Shown here: positions 50,569 to 59,585 of the stretch, one piece after another
Layout: each line of letters starts with the position of its first letter
How positions within the stretch are numbered: position 1 is the first letter of the stretch
Assembly (NCBI RefSeq): GCF_019599275.1
Contig: NZ_JAHZTD010000004.1
Span: 248,001-312,000 of the forward strand
Reading direction: 5' to 3'
Length of the DNA: 64,000 nt
Source: Hymenobacter sp. HSC-4F20
Lineage (GTDB): Bacteria > Bacteroidota > Bacteroidia > Cytophagales > Hymenobacteraceae
The notes under the pieces: model-generated
What the model was told of the DNA's origin: nothing
Seen by the model: only the letters and a program-made list of their open reading frames with translations
The model's database searches: none
Made by a program: the position numbers and the translations under genes

Positions 50569-52857
50569 ATGTCACGTATGTTGCGGGCTGGTGTGGCCCT
50601 CTTGCTCGGTCTGATGGTAGGTACGGCGCAGGGTCAGACGCCCGAGCCCGTGGATCTGGTGAACCCCCTGATGGGTACGGATTCCAAGCCCAGCCTCTCC
50701 AATGGCAATACCTACCCGGCCATTGCCCTGCCCTGGGGCATGAACTTCTGGCTGCCCCAGACCGGCAAGATGGGTAGTGGCTGGGCCTACCAGTACGCGG
50801 CCGATAAGCTCAAGGGCTTCAAGCAAACCCATCAGCCTTCGCCCTGGATGAACGACTACGGACAGTTTGCCCTGATGCCCATTACCGGCAAGCTGCGGTT
50901 TGAGGAAGAGGAGCGAGCCAGCTGGTTTTCGCACAAGGCCGAGGTGGCCCAGCCCCACTACTACCGCGTGTACCTAGCCGACCACGACGTGACGGCGGAG
51001 CTGACCCCCACTGAGCGGGCCGCCCGCTTCCGTTTCACTTTCCCGCGCACCGACAGCGCCTACGTGGTGCTGGATGCCCTCGACAAAGGCTCCCACGTGC
51101 AGGTGCTACCCCAGCAGCGGCGCATCATCGGCTATACTACCCGCAACAGCGGGGGCGTACCCCAGAACTTCCGCAACTACTTCGTCCTGGAGTTCGACCA
51201 TGCCTTTAGCAGTACCACCATTTACCAGGACAAGGCGCTGGACGGCAACCGGCTGGAAGCTACCGGCAACCACACCGGCGCCGTGGTAGGCTTCAAGACC
51301 CGCAAGGGCGAGCAGGTGCAGGTGCGGGTGGCTTCGTCCTTTATCAGCCCGGAGCAGGCCGTGCTGAACCTGGAGCGCGAAATCGGGGCCGACGACTTCG
51401 AGACGGTTCGGCGGAAGGGGCGGGCGGCCTGGGCCGAGCAGCTGGGCCGCATTCGGGTGGAAGGCGGCTCCGATGCGCAGCTGCGCACGTTCTACTCTTG
51501 CCTGTACCGCAGCCTGCTGTTTCCGCGCAAGTTCTACGAGCTGGACGCCGCCGGGCAGGTAGTGCACTACAGCCCCTACAACGGGCAGGTGCGCCCGGGC
51601 TACCTCTACACCGATACCGGCTTCTGGGACACGTTCCGGGCGTTGTTCCCCTTCCTGAACCTGATGTATCCCAGCGTGAACAGCCAGGTGCAGGCCGGAC
51701 TGGTGAATACCTACCAGGAGGGCGGCTGGCTGCCGGAGTGGGCCAGCCCCGGCTACCGCAACGTGATGGTGGGCAACAACTCGGCCTCGGTGGTGGTCGA
51801 TGCCTACCTGAAAGGCGTGCGCGGCTACGACATCAACGTGCTCTACGAAGCTCTGCTGAAGGGTGCCAATAACCCCGGCCCGCTGGAGGCCGTGGGCCGT
51901 GCTGGCGCCAGCTACTACACCGCGAAAGGCTACGTGCCCTACGACGTCAAAATCAACGAAAACGCGGCCCGCACCCTGGAGTATGCCTACGATGACTTCA
52001 CGATTTCGCGGCTGGCCGAGGCCCTGGGCCGGCCCAAGAAGGAAGTGAACCTCTACGCTCAGCGCAGCCAGAACTACCGCCACCTGTTCGACAAGCAAAC
52101 CGGGCTGATGCGGGGCAAAAACCAGAACGGCACCTTTCAAACCCCCTTCAACCCCTTCAAGTGGGGTGACGCCTTCACCGAGGGCAACAGCTGGCACTAC
52201 ACCTGGTCGGTTTTCCACGATGTGCAGGGGCTGATGAACCTGATGGGCGGCCCGAAGCCCTTCGTGGCTACCCTGGATACCGTGTTTAGCCTGGCCCCCG
52301 TGTTTGATGCCTCCTACTACGGCTCCGTAATTCACGAAATCCGGGAGATGCAAATTGCGGGCATGGGCAACTACGCCCACGGCAACCAGCCTATTCAGCA
52401 TATGGTGTACCTCTACAACTACGCTGGCCAGCCCTGGAAAGCGCAGTACTGGACCCGCGAAGTGCTTAACCGCCTTTACCAGCCCACCCCCGACGGCTAC
52501 TGCGGCGACGAGGATAACGGGCAGACCTCAGCGTGGTACGTGTTTTCGGCCCTGGGATTCTACCCCGTCTGCCCCGGCACCGACCAGTACGTGCTCGGGG
52601 CTCCGCTCTTCCCGAAAGTAACCCTACGCCTGGAGAACGGCAAAGAGGTAGTACTGAACGCGCCCAACAACAGCGCCGCCAACCGCTACATCCGCCGCCT
52701 CACCCTGAACGGCCGCGAGTACGAACAAAATTGGCTAAGCCACCAGGCCCTGATGCAAGGCGCCACCCTGGACTTCGACATGGCCCCGGAGCCCAACCGC
52801 CAGCGCGGCGCTACCCTCAAAGAAGCCCCGTATTCCTTCTCAAAAGCCCGCCGGTAG
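50569..52857 (+). CDS. GH92 family exo-alpha-mannosidase
   Basis: A 762-residue exported glycoside hydrolase. Signal peptide to about residue 23 (AQGQ), then the N-terminal beta-sandwich (VDLVNPLMGTDS, GNTYPAIALPWGMNFWLPQTG) and the (alpha/alpha)6 catalytic domain: GYLYTDTGFWDTFRALFPF, EGNSWHYTWSVFHDVQGLMNLMGG and CGDEDNGQTSAWYVFSALGFYP. GH92 enzymes are Ca2+-dependent alpha-mannosidases acting on N-glycans or yeast mannan. No sorting domain, so a periplasmic location is likely. Its 3' end overlaps the convergent nnr gene by 18 nt. Confidence 0.94.
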   Translation: MSRMLRAGVALLLGLMVGTAQGQTPEPVDLVNPLMGTDSKPSLSNGNTYPAIALPWGMNFWLPQTGKMGSGWAYQYAADKLKGFKQTHQPSPWMNDYGQFALMPITGKLRFEEEERASWFSHKAEVAQPHYYRVYLADHDVTAELTPTERAARFRFTFPRTDSAYVVLDALDKGSHVQVLPQQRRIIGYTTRNSGGVPQNFRNYFVLEFDHAFSSTTIYQDKALDGNRLEATGNHTGAVVGFKTRKGEQVQVRVASSFISPEQAVLNLEREIGADDFETVRRKGRAAWAEQLGRIRVEGGSDAQLRTFYSCLYRSLLFPRKFYELDAAGQVVHYSPYNGQVRPGYLYTDTGFWDTFRALFPFLNLMYPSVNSQVQAGLVNTYQEGGWLPEWASPGYRNVMVGNNSASVVVDAYLKGVRGYDINVLYEALLKGANNPGPLEAVGRAGASYYTAKGYVPYDVKINENAARTLEYAYDDFTISRLAEALGRPKKEVNLYAQRSQNYRHLFDKQTGLMRGKNQNGTFQTPFNPFKWGDAFTEGNSWHYTWSVFHDVQGLMNLMGGPKPFVATLDTVFSLAPVFDASYYGSVIHEIREMQIAGMGNYAHGNQPIQHMVYLYNYAGQPWKAQYWTREVLNRLYQPTPDGYCGDEDNGQTSAWYVFSALGFYPVCPGTDQYVLGAPLFPKVTLRLENGKEVVLNAPNNSAANRYIRRLTLNGREYEQNWLSHQALMQGATLDFDMAPEPNRQRGATLKEAPYSFSKARR

Positions 52858-54363
52858 GGTTGTCAGCTCCTGCAAAGCCGGCCCGATAAAGCGCACGATG
52901 TCGCCGGCTACGAGGCCCGCCTGCCCGCTCTGCTGGGCGGCGAGGTCGCCGGCGCGGCCGTGGGCGTACAGGCCCAGCAGGGCTGCATCCAAGGGGGTAA
53001 GGCGCTTATCGGCGCGCAGGGCCAGTAGCAGCCCCGTCAGCACGTCGCCACTTCCCCCGGTAGCCATGCCGGGGTTGCCCGTGCTGTTGAAGTAGATGAC
53101 GCCCTCGGGGGTAGCCAGCGCAGTATACGCTCCCTTCAGCACGCAGTAGCAGCGGTAGTGCTGGGCGAAGTGGCGCAGCTGTTCCAGCCGGTGGTAGTCG
53201 TCGCGGGCGGGCTTGCCCACTAGCCGCTCAAACTCCTTCGGGTGGGGGGTAAGCAGCGTATCGGGCGGGAGGAGCTTGAGCAGTTCCGGGTTGGCACCCA
53301 GTAGGTTCAGGGCATCGGCGTCGAGCACCAGGGGCAGGCCATTGGCTTTGCGCAGAAGCTGGCGCAGCACCTCCAGGGTAGCACCTTCCTGGCCCAGGCC
53401 GGGCCCGATGCCGACGGCGGCGTAGGGTGTCAGATCGGGTAGCTCCGTCACGAAGTCGGTGGCCGGGTCGGTTAGGGCCATGGCTTCGGGGGCGGAGGTT
53501 TGCAGGATGTCGTAGCCCACGGCCGGTACGCGTACCGTCAGCAAACCTACCCCACCGTGCAGGCAGGCCCGGGAAGCCAGCACCGCCGCCCCAATTTTTC
53601 CCCGGCTGCCCGCCAGCAGCAAGGCGTGCCCAAAGGTGCCTTTATGGCTGAACTTGCTCCGGGCCGGCAGCCGCCCCGCCAAGGAATTCACATCCATGAA
53701 AAAGTTATCCACAGGGGCATTGTGGATAAAGTCAGCATTGAGGCCAATCGACACTACCTGCCATTCGCCAACAAACCGAGCATTTTGAGGTAGCAGAAAG
53801 GCGAGCTTCGGTAGTTCGAAACTGATGGTGTAGCGCGCCTGCACCACGGCGCTGTCCGGCGGCTGCGGGGCATCGGTGAGCAAGCCCGAGGGCATATCCA
53901 CGGCCACCAGGGGCGCCCCAGAGCTATTGAGGTGTTGCACGAGCCGGGCGGCTTCATCTGCCAAGGGCCGGCTCAGGCCCGTGCCGAACAGGGCGTCGAG
54001 CACGAGAGTGGTGGGGGAGAGGAGGGGTAGCTGTTCAGGGTTCAGTTCCTGGCACGGCACGTCCGCGGGGAGCCGCTGGCGGTTTACCTGGAAGTCGGCG
54101 GAGTGCTTGGCTGCCGGCAGCAGCCAGACCTGCACCTCCATGCCCTCCTGAAAAAGCCGCCGCGCAATGGCTAGTCCGTCGCCGCCGTTGTTGCCCGGGC
54201 CGCAGAAGATGTGCACCGGCCGCGCTGCCCCGTCTAGGCGCGGGAGCAGCCACTCACAGAACGCAGCGGCGGCCCGCTCCATCAGCTCATCGGAACGGAG
54301 GCCCTGGGCGTGCAGAGTGGCCTGGTCGGCAAGGTGAGTCTGGGCGGCGGTCAGGATTTTCAT
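52840..54363 (-). CDS. nnr: Bifunctional NAD(P)HX epimerase / ADP-dependent dehydratase
   Basis: A 507-residue repair enzyme that restores damaged NAD(P)H hydrates. N-terminal YjeF_N epimerase domain (about 1-215: IFCGPGNNGGDGLAIARRL, VLDALFGTG, VAVDMPSG) and C-terminal ribokinase-like dehydratase (about 230-505: GHALLLAGSRGKIGAAVLA, LVLDADALNLL, TPHPKEFERL, NPGMATGGSGDVLTGLL). Start ATG 54363 (MKILTAAQ) fits the family. Convergent with, and overlapping, the GH92 gene; divergent from the next gene. Confidence 0.95.
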   Translation of the reverse strand: MKILTAAQTHLADQATLHAQGLRSDELMERAAAAFCEWLLPRLDGAARPVHIFCGPGNNGGDGLAIARRLFQEGMEVQVWLLPAAKHSADFQVNRQRLPADVPCQELNPEQLPLLSPTTLVLDALFGTGLSRPLADEAARLVQHLNSSGAPLVAVDMPSGLLTDAPQPPDSAVVQARYTISFELPKLAFLLPQNARFVGEWQVVSIGLNADFIHNAPVDNFFMDVNSLAGRLPARSKFSHKGTFGHALLLAGSRGKIGAAVLASRACLHGGVGLLTVRVPAVGYDILQTSAPEAMALTDPATDFVTELPDLTPYAAVGIGPGLGQEGATLEVLRQLLRKANGLPLVLDADALNLLGANPELLKLLPPDTLLTPHPKEFERLVGKPARDDYHRLEQLRHFAQHYRCYCVLKGAYTALATPEGVIYFNSTGNPGMATGGSGDVLTGLLLALRADKRLTPLDAALLGLYAHGRAGDLAAQQSGQAGLVAGDIVRFIGPALQELTTLPAGF

Positions 54364-54402
54364 AGTTTGCCTATACTTGAGAGAAGAACAAGAAGGACGA
54401 TA

Positions 54403-55197
54403 ATGCGGCAAAAAAATTGGATAATGGCCCTCATGCTGGGGGTAGGGGCTTGCACCGAGTCAGCGAAGCAGCCGCCCGCATCCGAACTAGCGGCGCATAC
54501 CCCACCGGCTTTGGCCGCAGGTACTTTCGATTCCGGCCAGGTGCGCACCCTCACGCGCGGCCAGGTGCCCGCGCCCGAACTGCTTCCGCCCGGCACGCTG
54601 CTGGAAGCGCGGCAGTGGCCCGATGGCAATGGCGAAAACCTGCTGGTGGTTACCCGGCGCGGCCCCCTTCCTGAAAAGACGACGCAGTACACCGACGAAG
54701 AGTCGTACGTGGAGCTGTTCGCCCGCCAGTACGTGCGCCGGGCCGGGCAGTGGAAGGAGTTGTGGCGCTTGCAGGATGCTATCCGGAACTGCCCCTTCGA
54801 TATGTGGCTGGGGACCCTGCCCGGCTCTACCCAGATTACCGACCTGGACCAGGACGGGCAGACGGAAACTACGCTGGTGTACCAGCTCACGTGCCGCAGC
54901 GACGTGAGTCCGGATAACCTGAAGCTGATTATCCGGGAAGGCAAGAACAAGTACGCGCTTCGGGGGCAGAACGTGGTGCAATACGATTCCGTGCCGATGG
55001 CCCAGCGCGTGCCCGCTAACCCTTGTTGCCTTGATACAATCAGTAAGCAGCAACTGGAGGCGCCCCAGGGCTACGAGCTGTACGCGGGTCGCTACGAGAA
55101 CGAAAAGAGCTTCCAGGGCGCGCCACCTCAGTTCCTGCGCTACGCCCGGCGGCAATGGCGCAAATGGATTGTCTATCATCAGCCCGAACAGCTTTGA
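54403..55197 (+). CDS. Lipoprotein of unknown function with a DxDxDG segment
   Basis: A 264-residue lipoprotein (lipobox VGAC, Cys17). The middle has ITDLDQDGQTETTLVYQLTC, a calcium-loop-like repeat segment, followed by RSDVSPDNLKLIIREGKNKYALRG. This resembles a Bacteroidota family sometimes labelled M949_RS01915 surface polysaccharide protein, a name I recall but cannot verify; function unproven. Start ATG 54403 gives the lipoprotein signal and leaves 39 nt to the divergent nnr start, so any promoter must be very compact. Confidence 0.7.
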   Translation: MRQKNWIMALMLGVGACTESAKQPPASELAAHTPPALAAGTFDSGQVRTLTRGQVPAPELLPPGTLLEARQWPDGNGENLLVVTRRGPLPEKTTQYTDEESYVELFARQYVRRAGQWKELWRLQDAIRNCPFDMWLGTLPGSTQITDLDQDGQTETTLVYQLTCRSDVSPDNLKLIIREGKNKYALRGQNVVQYDSVPMAQRVPANPCCLDTISKQQLEAPQGYELYAGRYENEKSFQGAPPQFLRYARRQWRKWIVYHQPEQL

Positions 55198-55288
55198 GTT
55201 CTTAAGGAGAGATAGTGCCGAGGTAAAACTTCCGCGCCAGCCGCCGCGTTTGCATCTTACTGACCCTCGAACTAACTCTTCACAACCC

Positions 55289-55750
55289 ATGCAAACCTGG
55301 AATGACGTCATCCGGCTGGCCAACCACGGCAGCCCGGCCCCCGATAAACGAGTAGAAAAAACGGATGCTGAGTGGCGCCAGCAGCTTACGCCCGAGCAGT
55401 ACCACATCACCCGCCAGCACGGCACCGAGCGCGCCTTCACCGGCGAGTACTGCGAAGCCCACGAGGCGGGCCTCTACGCCTGCGTGTGCTGCGGCACCCC
55501 GCTCTACGACTCCCGCACCAAGTTTGAGTCGGGAACGGGCTGGCCGAGCTTTACCCAGCCCGTGCAGGAAAATGCCATTAAGTACAAGAAAGACACCAGC
55601 TACGGCATGACGCGCGTGGAAGTGCTGTGCAACGTCTGCGACGCCCACCAAGGGCACGTTTTCCCCGATGGTCCGCCCCCCAGTGGCCTGCGCCTCTGCA
55701 TCAACTCGGCGGCCATTAAGCTGGTAAGCGAGCCAGAAAAAGTAAGCTAA
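55289..55750 (+). CDS. msrB: Peptide-methionine (R)-S-oxide reductase MsrB
   Basis: A 153-residue cytoplasmic enzyme that repairs oxidised methionine. Zinc Cys pairs CVCCGTPLY and CNVCDAHQGHVF, the substrate loop SGTGWPSF, and the catalytic Cys in GLRLCINS, where many relatives have Tyr before the Cys and this one has Leu. The conserved N-terminal EWRQQLTPEQYHITRQHGTERAF is complete. Start ATG 55289 chosen from the family N-terminus. Confidence 0.95.
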   Translation: MQTWNDVIRLANHGSPAPDKRVEKTDAEWRQQLTPEQYHITRQHGTERAFTGEYCEAHEAGLYACVCCGTPLYDSRTKFESGTGWPSFTQPVQENAIKYKKDTSYGMTRVEVLCNVCDAHQGHVFPDGPPPSGLRLCINSAAIKLVSEPEKVS

Positions 55751-55770
55751 CTCCGCTACCCGTGGGTGCC

Positions 55771-55814
55771 CATACCAGGCCTCCTTGCCGAACGCAGGGA
55801 GGCCTTGTGGTATG
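55771..55814. terminator. Long hairpin after msrB
   Basis: CATACCAGGCCTCC (55771-55784) pairs with GGAGGCCTTGTGGTATG (55798-55814) with one small internal bulge; 20 nt after the msrB stop. T tract weak. Confidence 0.55.
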
Positions 55815-55877
55815 CAGCAGCAACAAACAAAGCTTCGCGGTGAGAGCATGAGTAGCACGCCGCGCCTGGAAGCTGCG

Positions 55878-55885
55878 TATTTTCG
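55878..55885 (+). promoter_or_regulatory. Candidate -7 box for the serine dehydratase gene (TATTTTCG)
   Basis: TATTTTCG, one mismatch to TAnnTTTG, 73 nt before the start. Confidence 0.35.
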
Positions 55886-55958
55886 CAACCCGCTACCCCG
55901 AACTGCTTCCCAAACGGCGGTGTTCTAAACTGTTTCCCACCCATTTTCTACCCACCCC

Positions 55959-56864
55959 ATGTCGTTACTCTTCACTGATTTTGCCAGCTGGCAGGCCCAC
56001 TGCGCTGCTACCGGCGAACCGCTCTATCAACCCGTGCTAGCCTATGAAGTGGAGCAGAAAGGCCGCACCGAGGAGGAAATCTGGGCGGGCCTGCAGCGCG
56101 CCTACGATGTAATGCGCGACGCCGTGCACACCGGCCTGACCCAGAACATGACTTCCCGCTCGGGCATGGTAAACAATGGGGCCAAGAAAATTGCGGCCTC
56201 GCCGGTTACGGTGTTGTCGCCGGAGTTTAAGCAGCTCGTGACACGGGCGTTGGGAGCGAAGGAAGTAAACTCGTGCATGGGCCGGGTAGTAGCAGCGCCC
56301 ACGGCCGGAGCCTCGGGCATCTTGCCCGGGGTGCTCGTTACCCTCCAGGATTTGCACAAGCTCGACGACCGCACCATTCTGGAGGGTTTGCTGGTGGCCG
56401 CGGGGGTAGCCCTGATTATCGAGCAAAACGCTTCCTTGGCCGGAGCCGTGGGCGGCTGCCAGGCCGAAACTGGCTCAGCGGCGGCTATGGGCAGCGGAGC
56501 CATTGTGTACTGTCTGGGCGGGTCGGTGGAAGAAACGTTTGCCGCCGTCGCCATTACCATCCAGTGCATGCTGGGGCTGGTCTGCGACCCGGTAGCCGGC
56601 CTTGTGGAAGTGCCCTGCGTGGTGCGCAATGCTTCGGCAGCGGCTATTGCCTTTAGCTCGGCCCAGATTGCCATTGCCGGCGTCGACCCGGTAATTCCCG
56701 TGGACCAGTGCGTAGCGGCCCTCGGCGAAGTGGGCCAGAGCATGGAAACCCGCTACAAGGAAACGGCCCTCGGCGGCTTGGCCAATACCCCACGGGGTAG
56801 GGAAATCGAAAAAATGGTGCTGGTGCAGGACGTGCAGATTCTGCCCGATGAAGATTCGCAGTAA
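55959..56864 (+). CDS. sdaAA: L-serine ammonia-lyase, alpha domain (iron-sulfur type)
   Basis: A 301-residue cytoplasmic enzyme subunit converting L-serine to pyruvate and ammonia using a 4Fe-4S cluster. Motifs: TSRSGMVNNGAKK, CMGRVVAAPTAGASGILPG, GCQAETGSAAAMGSGA and CDPVAGLVEVPCVVRNA, which hold the cluster Cys residues. It is the alpha domain alone; the beta subunit gene is not adjacent, so either sdaAB lies elsewhere or the enzyme works without it. Confidence 0.92.
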   Translation: MSLLFTDFASWQAHCAATGEPLYQPVLAYEVEQKGRTEEEIWAGLQRAYDVMRDAVHTGLTQNMTSRSGMVNNGAKKIAASPVTVLSPEFKQLVTRALGAKEVNSCMGRVVAAPTAGASGILPGVLVTLQDLHKLDDRTILEGLLVAAGVALIIEQNASLAGAVGGCQAETGSAAAMGSGAIVYCLGGSVEETFAAVAITIQCMLGLVCDPVAGLVEVPCVVRNASAAAIAFSSAQIAIAGVDPVIPVDQCVAALGEVGQSMETRYKETALGGLANTPRGREIEKMVLVQDVQILPDEDSQ

Positions 56865-56904
56865 GGCGCCACTTGCGTAGCTGGCATGTTGTGCAGCAAA
56901 GAGC

Positions 56905-57957
56905 TTAAAGCGGCTTGATTTGCGGAGCCATGGTCAGGTTGGCCAGGTAGTGAATGGCTGCGGCGTACTCGCCGCGCAGCTTCTGGTACTTGCGCCAGGC
57001 AGCTTGTTGGTCTACTTGAAGCGAAATGCCGGCTTCCTGCAGCTCCTGGCAGGCTTTCTGAAAATCCTGGTACTTCGGATCTTCCACGGGCTCTTCGTCA
57101 CTGGGCGGCTCGGGTTCTTCGGTATCGGCCTCATACTTGAAAAAGCGCGATACCCGGTTGATGGCCAGGCAGCCCGCCTTGAAACACAATACCATGTGCG
57201 GGTTGCGCGGGGCATCTATCACGCTGATCAGCAGGGCCGCCGTTTCCAGGATAATGTCGGAGGCCATAATCCAGGAGCGGCCCGGCTGCGGCGACCTGAA
57301 AAAGGAAAGAATGGGCAGGGAGGTATGGCTTTCCTCTATTTCCACAAACCATTCTTCCCACTGCTGCCACTGGTCTTTTTCATCGGAGATAGAGCCGGTC
57401 TGGTGCATCCATCTCACCAGCCCCACTGTGGAGGTAGAGGTGCCCGTTCGCAGATCGAGGCGGGCTATGACCAGCTCGCGCCGGGAGTAGGCTTGGTAGA
57501 TGGTGGGCAGGTAGGAAATCAGCAAGGTCATCAGCAGAAGCCCCAGGGTAGCTTCCGAGTACGACATAACGGTAGCCACCACGCCCTCACTGGGTTCCTC
57601 CGACCCCAGCGTAAGCAACGAGCTGTTGCTGATGCGGTAGCATCGGTCCAGGTCGCCTTCGCCCAGAGCCCAGAAGATGGCCGTGTACCCAAAACTCACT
57701 ACCCCCAGCCAGGCAATAGGAAGTGCTACCAGCCCTACCGGAGCGTATAAAGCCATTACCCGGTCGCGCTGCCCGTAGGTGCGCCCCAGGGAAGTCATAA
57801 GGGTGAAAACGCGCCGAATACCCGTGAAAATCCAGTTGTTCAGTAATACAGATTCGTTGCGGGGTAGTACAAAGGAGCGAATGGCCGCCAGCACCGTAGT
57901 AACCACCATAAATGCGCCACCGGCAAAAGCCAGCGCGCGTAATCCTGTATCCAGCAT
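56905..57957 (-). CDS. Ion-channel-like membrane protein with atypical filter
   Basis: A 350-residue membrane protein. Helix 1 at about 5-27, helix 2 at about 70-95, a pore-like segment YRISNSSLLTLGSE (about 104-117), helix 3 at about 125-152, then a cytoplasmic region with a hydrophobic stretch (about 235-262) and an acidic Pro-rich segment (EADTEEPEPPSDEEPVED). The pore segment resembles SSLLTLG loops of two-pore-type channel relatives but lacks TxGYG, so ion selectivity is unclear. Start ATG 57957. Gene direction follows lutB. Confidence 0.6.
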   Translation of the reverse strand: MLDTGLRALAFAGGAFMVVTTVLAAIRSFVLPRNESVLLNNWIFTGIRRVFTLMTSLGRTYGQRDRVMALYAPVGLVALPIAWLGVVSFGYTAIFWALGEGDLDRCYRISNSSLLTLGSEEPSEGVVATVMSYSEATLGLLLMTLLISYLPTIYQAYSRRELVIARLDLRTGTSTSTVGLVRWMHQTGSISDEKDQWQQWEEWFVEIEESHTSLPILSFFRSPQPGRSWIMASDIILETAALLISVIDAPRNPHMVLCFKAGCLAINRVSRFFKYEADTEEPEPPSDEEPVEDPKYQDFQKACQELQEAGISLQVDQQAAWRKYQKLRGEYAAAIHYLANLTMAPQIKPL

Positions 57958-58079
57958 AGTGCAGTAGCGCCAATGCGGCAACACTGCCGCCTGCATTCTA
58001 CTGCATTACGCGCATGGAGGTTAATACGCCTGCATGAACCAGCAGGGGTAGGAAGCGCTACAGACCTAGCGCGGGGCCG

Positions 58080-59483
58080 TTACTTTCGCTCCTTCCAGAG
58101 CTGCCGGAAGGTTTTGGGCGCTACCTGCACTGCGTCGCGGCGTTTGCTCCAGCCTACTTCGCCCAGCAGGCGGCTCAACACCCAGTTCTTGGCCGAAGCC
58201 GGGGCCACATCCCATACCCAGCGGTGCTTCATGCCGTGCAGCCACAAGCGAATGGCGCGGCGCTCCTCCTTCTCCGCGAGGCCTTCCTGTACGCTCTGCT
58301 GGCGGTTTCGGAGCAGGATGTTGTGAATCGGAATCTTAACGGGGCATACGGAGGTGCAGGCCCCGCACAGGCTGCTGGCGTAGCTCAGATGCTTGTTTTC
58401 GGCCATGCCCGAAAGGTGGGGCGTGATAACTGAGCCGATGGGGCCGGAGTAGGTAGCCTCGTAGGTATGGCCGCCGATGTTCTTGTACACCGGGCAAATG
58501 TTCAGGCAAGCCCCGCACCGAATGCAGTTCAGGGCTTCGCGCTTGTCGGGCTGGGCCAGCAGATTAGTGCGGCCGTTGTCGAGCAGAATCACGAACATTT
58601 CCTCCGGGCCGTCCTTTTCCAGGGGCTGGCGCGGGCCGGTATAAATGGTGTTGTACACCGTCACTTGCTGGCCCGTGCCGCTGGTGCTGAGCAGGGGCCA
58701 GAACAAATCCAGGTCCTGCAGGCGCGGAATCACCTTCTCAATGCCCACAATAGCAATGTGGGTGTGGGGAAAAGTAGCTGAGAGGCGGGCGTTGCCCTCA
58801 TTTTCCGTGACGCACACCGCGCCGGTATCGGCCACGAGGAAGTTGCCGCCCGTAATGCCCACTTCGGCCGAGGTGTACTTGTCGCGGAGCAGGTGGCGGG
58901 CCGTGAGCACCAGCTTCTGGGCATCGTCGGTGTACTCAATGCCCAGGTGCTTCACGAAAATATCGGCAATATCGAGCTTGCTCAGGTGCATGGCCGGCGT
59001 CACGATGTGGTAGGGCCGCTCCCCGTTCAGCTGCACAATGAACTCGCCCAAATCCGTCTCTACCGACTCAATCCCGCGCTTTTCAAGGTACTTGTTCAGG
59101 TGGATTTCCTCGGTGGTCATGCTCTTGGCCTTCACTACGGTGCGGGCCTTGCGGCGCTCCATAATCTTACCGACCTCAAACAAGGCTTCCTCCGCGTTCT
59201 GAGCCCAGATAACCTTGCCGCCCTTAGCCGTAAACTTCTCCTCGAACTGCAACAGGTATTCATCCAGCCGGTTGATTACCTGCGTTTTGAGGTAGGAAGC
59301 CCGGGCCCGCGCCAATTCATGGTCTTGGTAGAAGCCCAGGCCGGTTTGCACGGCGGCGTTGTACTTGCCAATGTTGAAGCGGATTTTGCGCCGGTGCTCC
59401 AAATCGAAGGCCTTGCGGTCGGAATCGGTGAGGAACTGGCGGGCTTTGGTAGGAGCGAGGGGAGTGGTCGTCGTCGGGTTCAT
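58080..59483 (-). CDS. lutB: LutB-like lactate utilisation iron-sulfur protein
   Basis: A 467-residue protein with an N-terminal LUD domain (about 60-295: ITGGNFLVADTGAVCVTENEGNARL) and a C-terminal ferredoxin-like region with two 4Fe-4S motifs, CIRCGACLNICPVYKNIGG and CGACTSVCPVKIP. In LutABC-type complexes it takes part in L-lactate oxidation. lutA and lutC are not in the window. Start ATG 59483 is supported by the -7 box 30 nt upstream; a longer frame start at 59504 would fall at or before the likely transcription start. Confidence 0.92.
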   Translation of the reverse strand: MNPTTTTPLAPTKARQFLTDSDRKAFDLEHRRKIRFNIGKYNAAVQTGLGFYQDHELARARASYLKTQVINRLDEYLLQFEEKFTAKGGKVIWAQNAEEALFEVGKIMERRKARTVVKAKSMTTEEIHLNKYLEKRGIESVETDLGEFIVQLNGERPYHIVTPAMHLSKLDIADIFVKHLGIEYTDDAQKLVLTARHLLRDKYTSAEVGITGGNFLVADTGAVCVTENEGNARLSATFPHTHIAIVGIEKVIPRLQDLDLFWPLLSTSGTGQQVTVYNTIYTGPRQPLEKDGPEEMFVILLDNGRTNLLAQPDKREALNCIRCGACLNICPVYKNIGGHTYEATYSGPIGSVITPHLSGMAENKHLSYASSLCGACTSVCPVKIPIHNILLRNRQQSVQEGLAEKEERRAIRLWLHGMKHRWVWDVAPASAKNWVLSRLLGEVGWSKRRDAVQVAPKTFRQLWKERK

Positions 59484-59512
59484 GGCGGGCAGCAGGTTGA
59501 CCAAATGGTCTG

Positions 59513-59520
59513 CAAAGATA
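59513..59520 (-). promoter_or_regulatory. -7 box of lutB (TATCTTTG on the minus strand)
   Basis: Exact TAnnTTTG match directly abutting the terminator of the upstream M28 gene, so termination and initiation signals share bases. Confidence 0.55.
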
Positions 59521-59553
59521 AAACCCGCCGCTCCACTTGGGTTCGACGGGTTT
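59521..59553 (-). terminator. Terminator after the M28 peptidase gene
   Basis: Stem AAACCCG (59521-59527) with CGGGTTT (59547-59553), extendable after one mismatch, ending in TTTT on the minus strand that runs into the lutB -7 box. Confidence 0.6.
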
Positions 59554-59585
59554 TGGAAGGTAGGAAGAAACGGAGAAGAAATTAC

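Noticed and set aside
51106..52401. Minus-strand frame of 431 codons within the GH92 gene
   Set aside because: Composition typical of an antisense frame in GC-rich DNA (Val, His, Ala, Gly rich), no motif.
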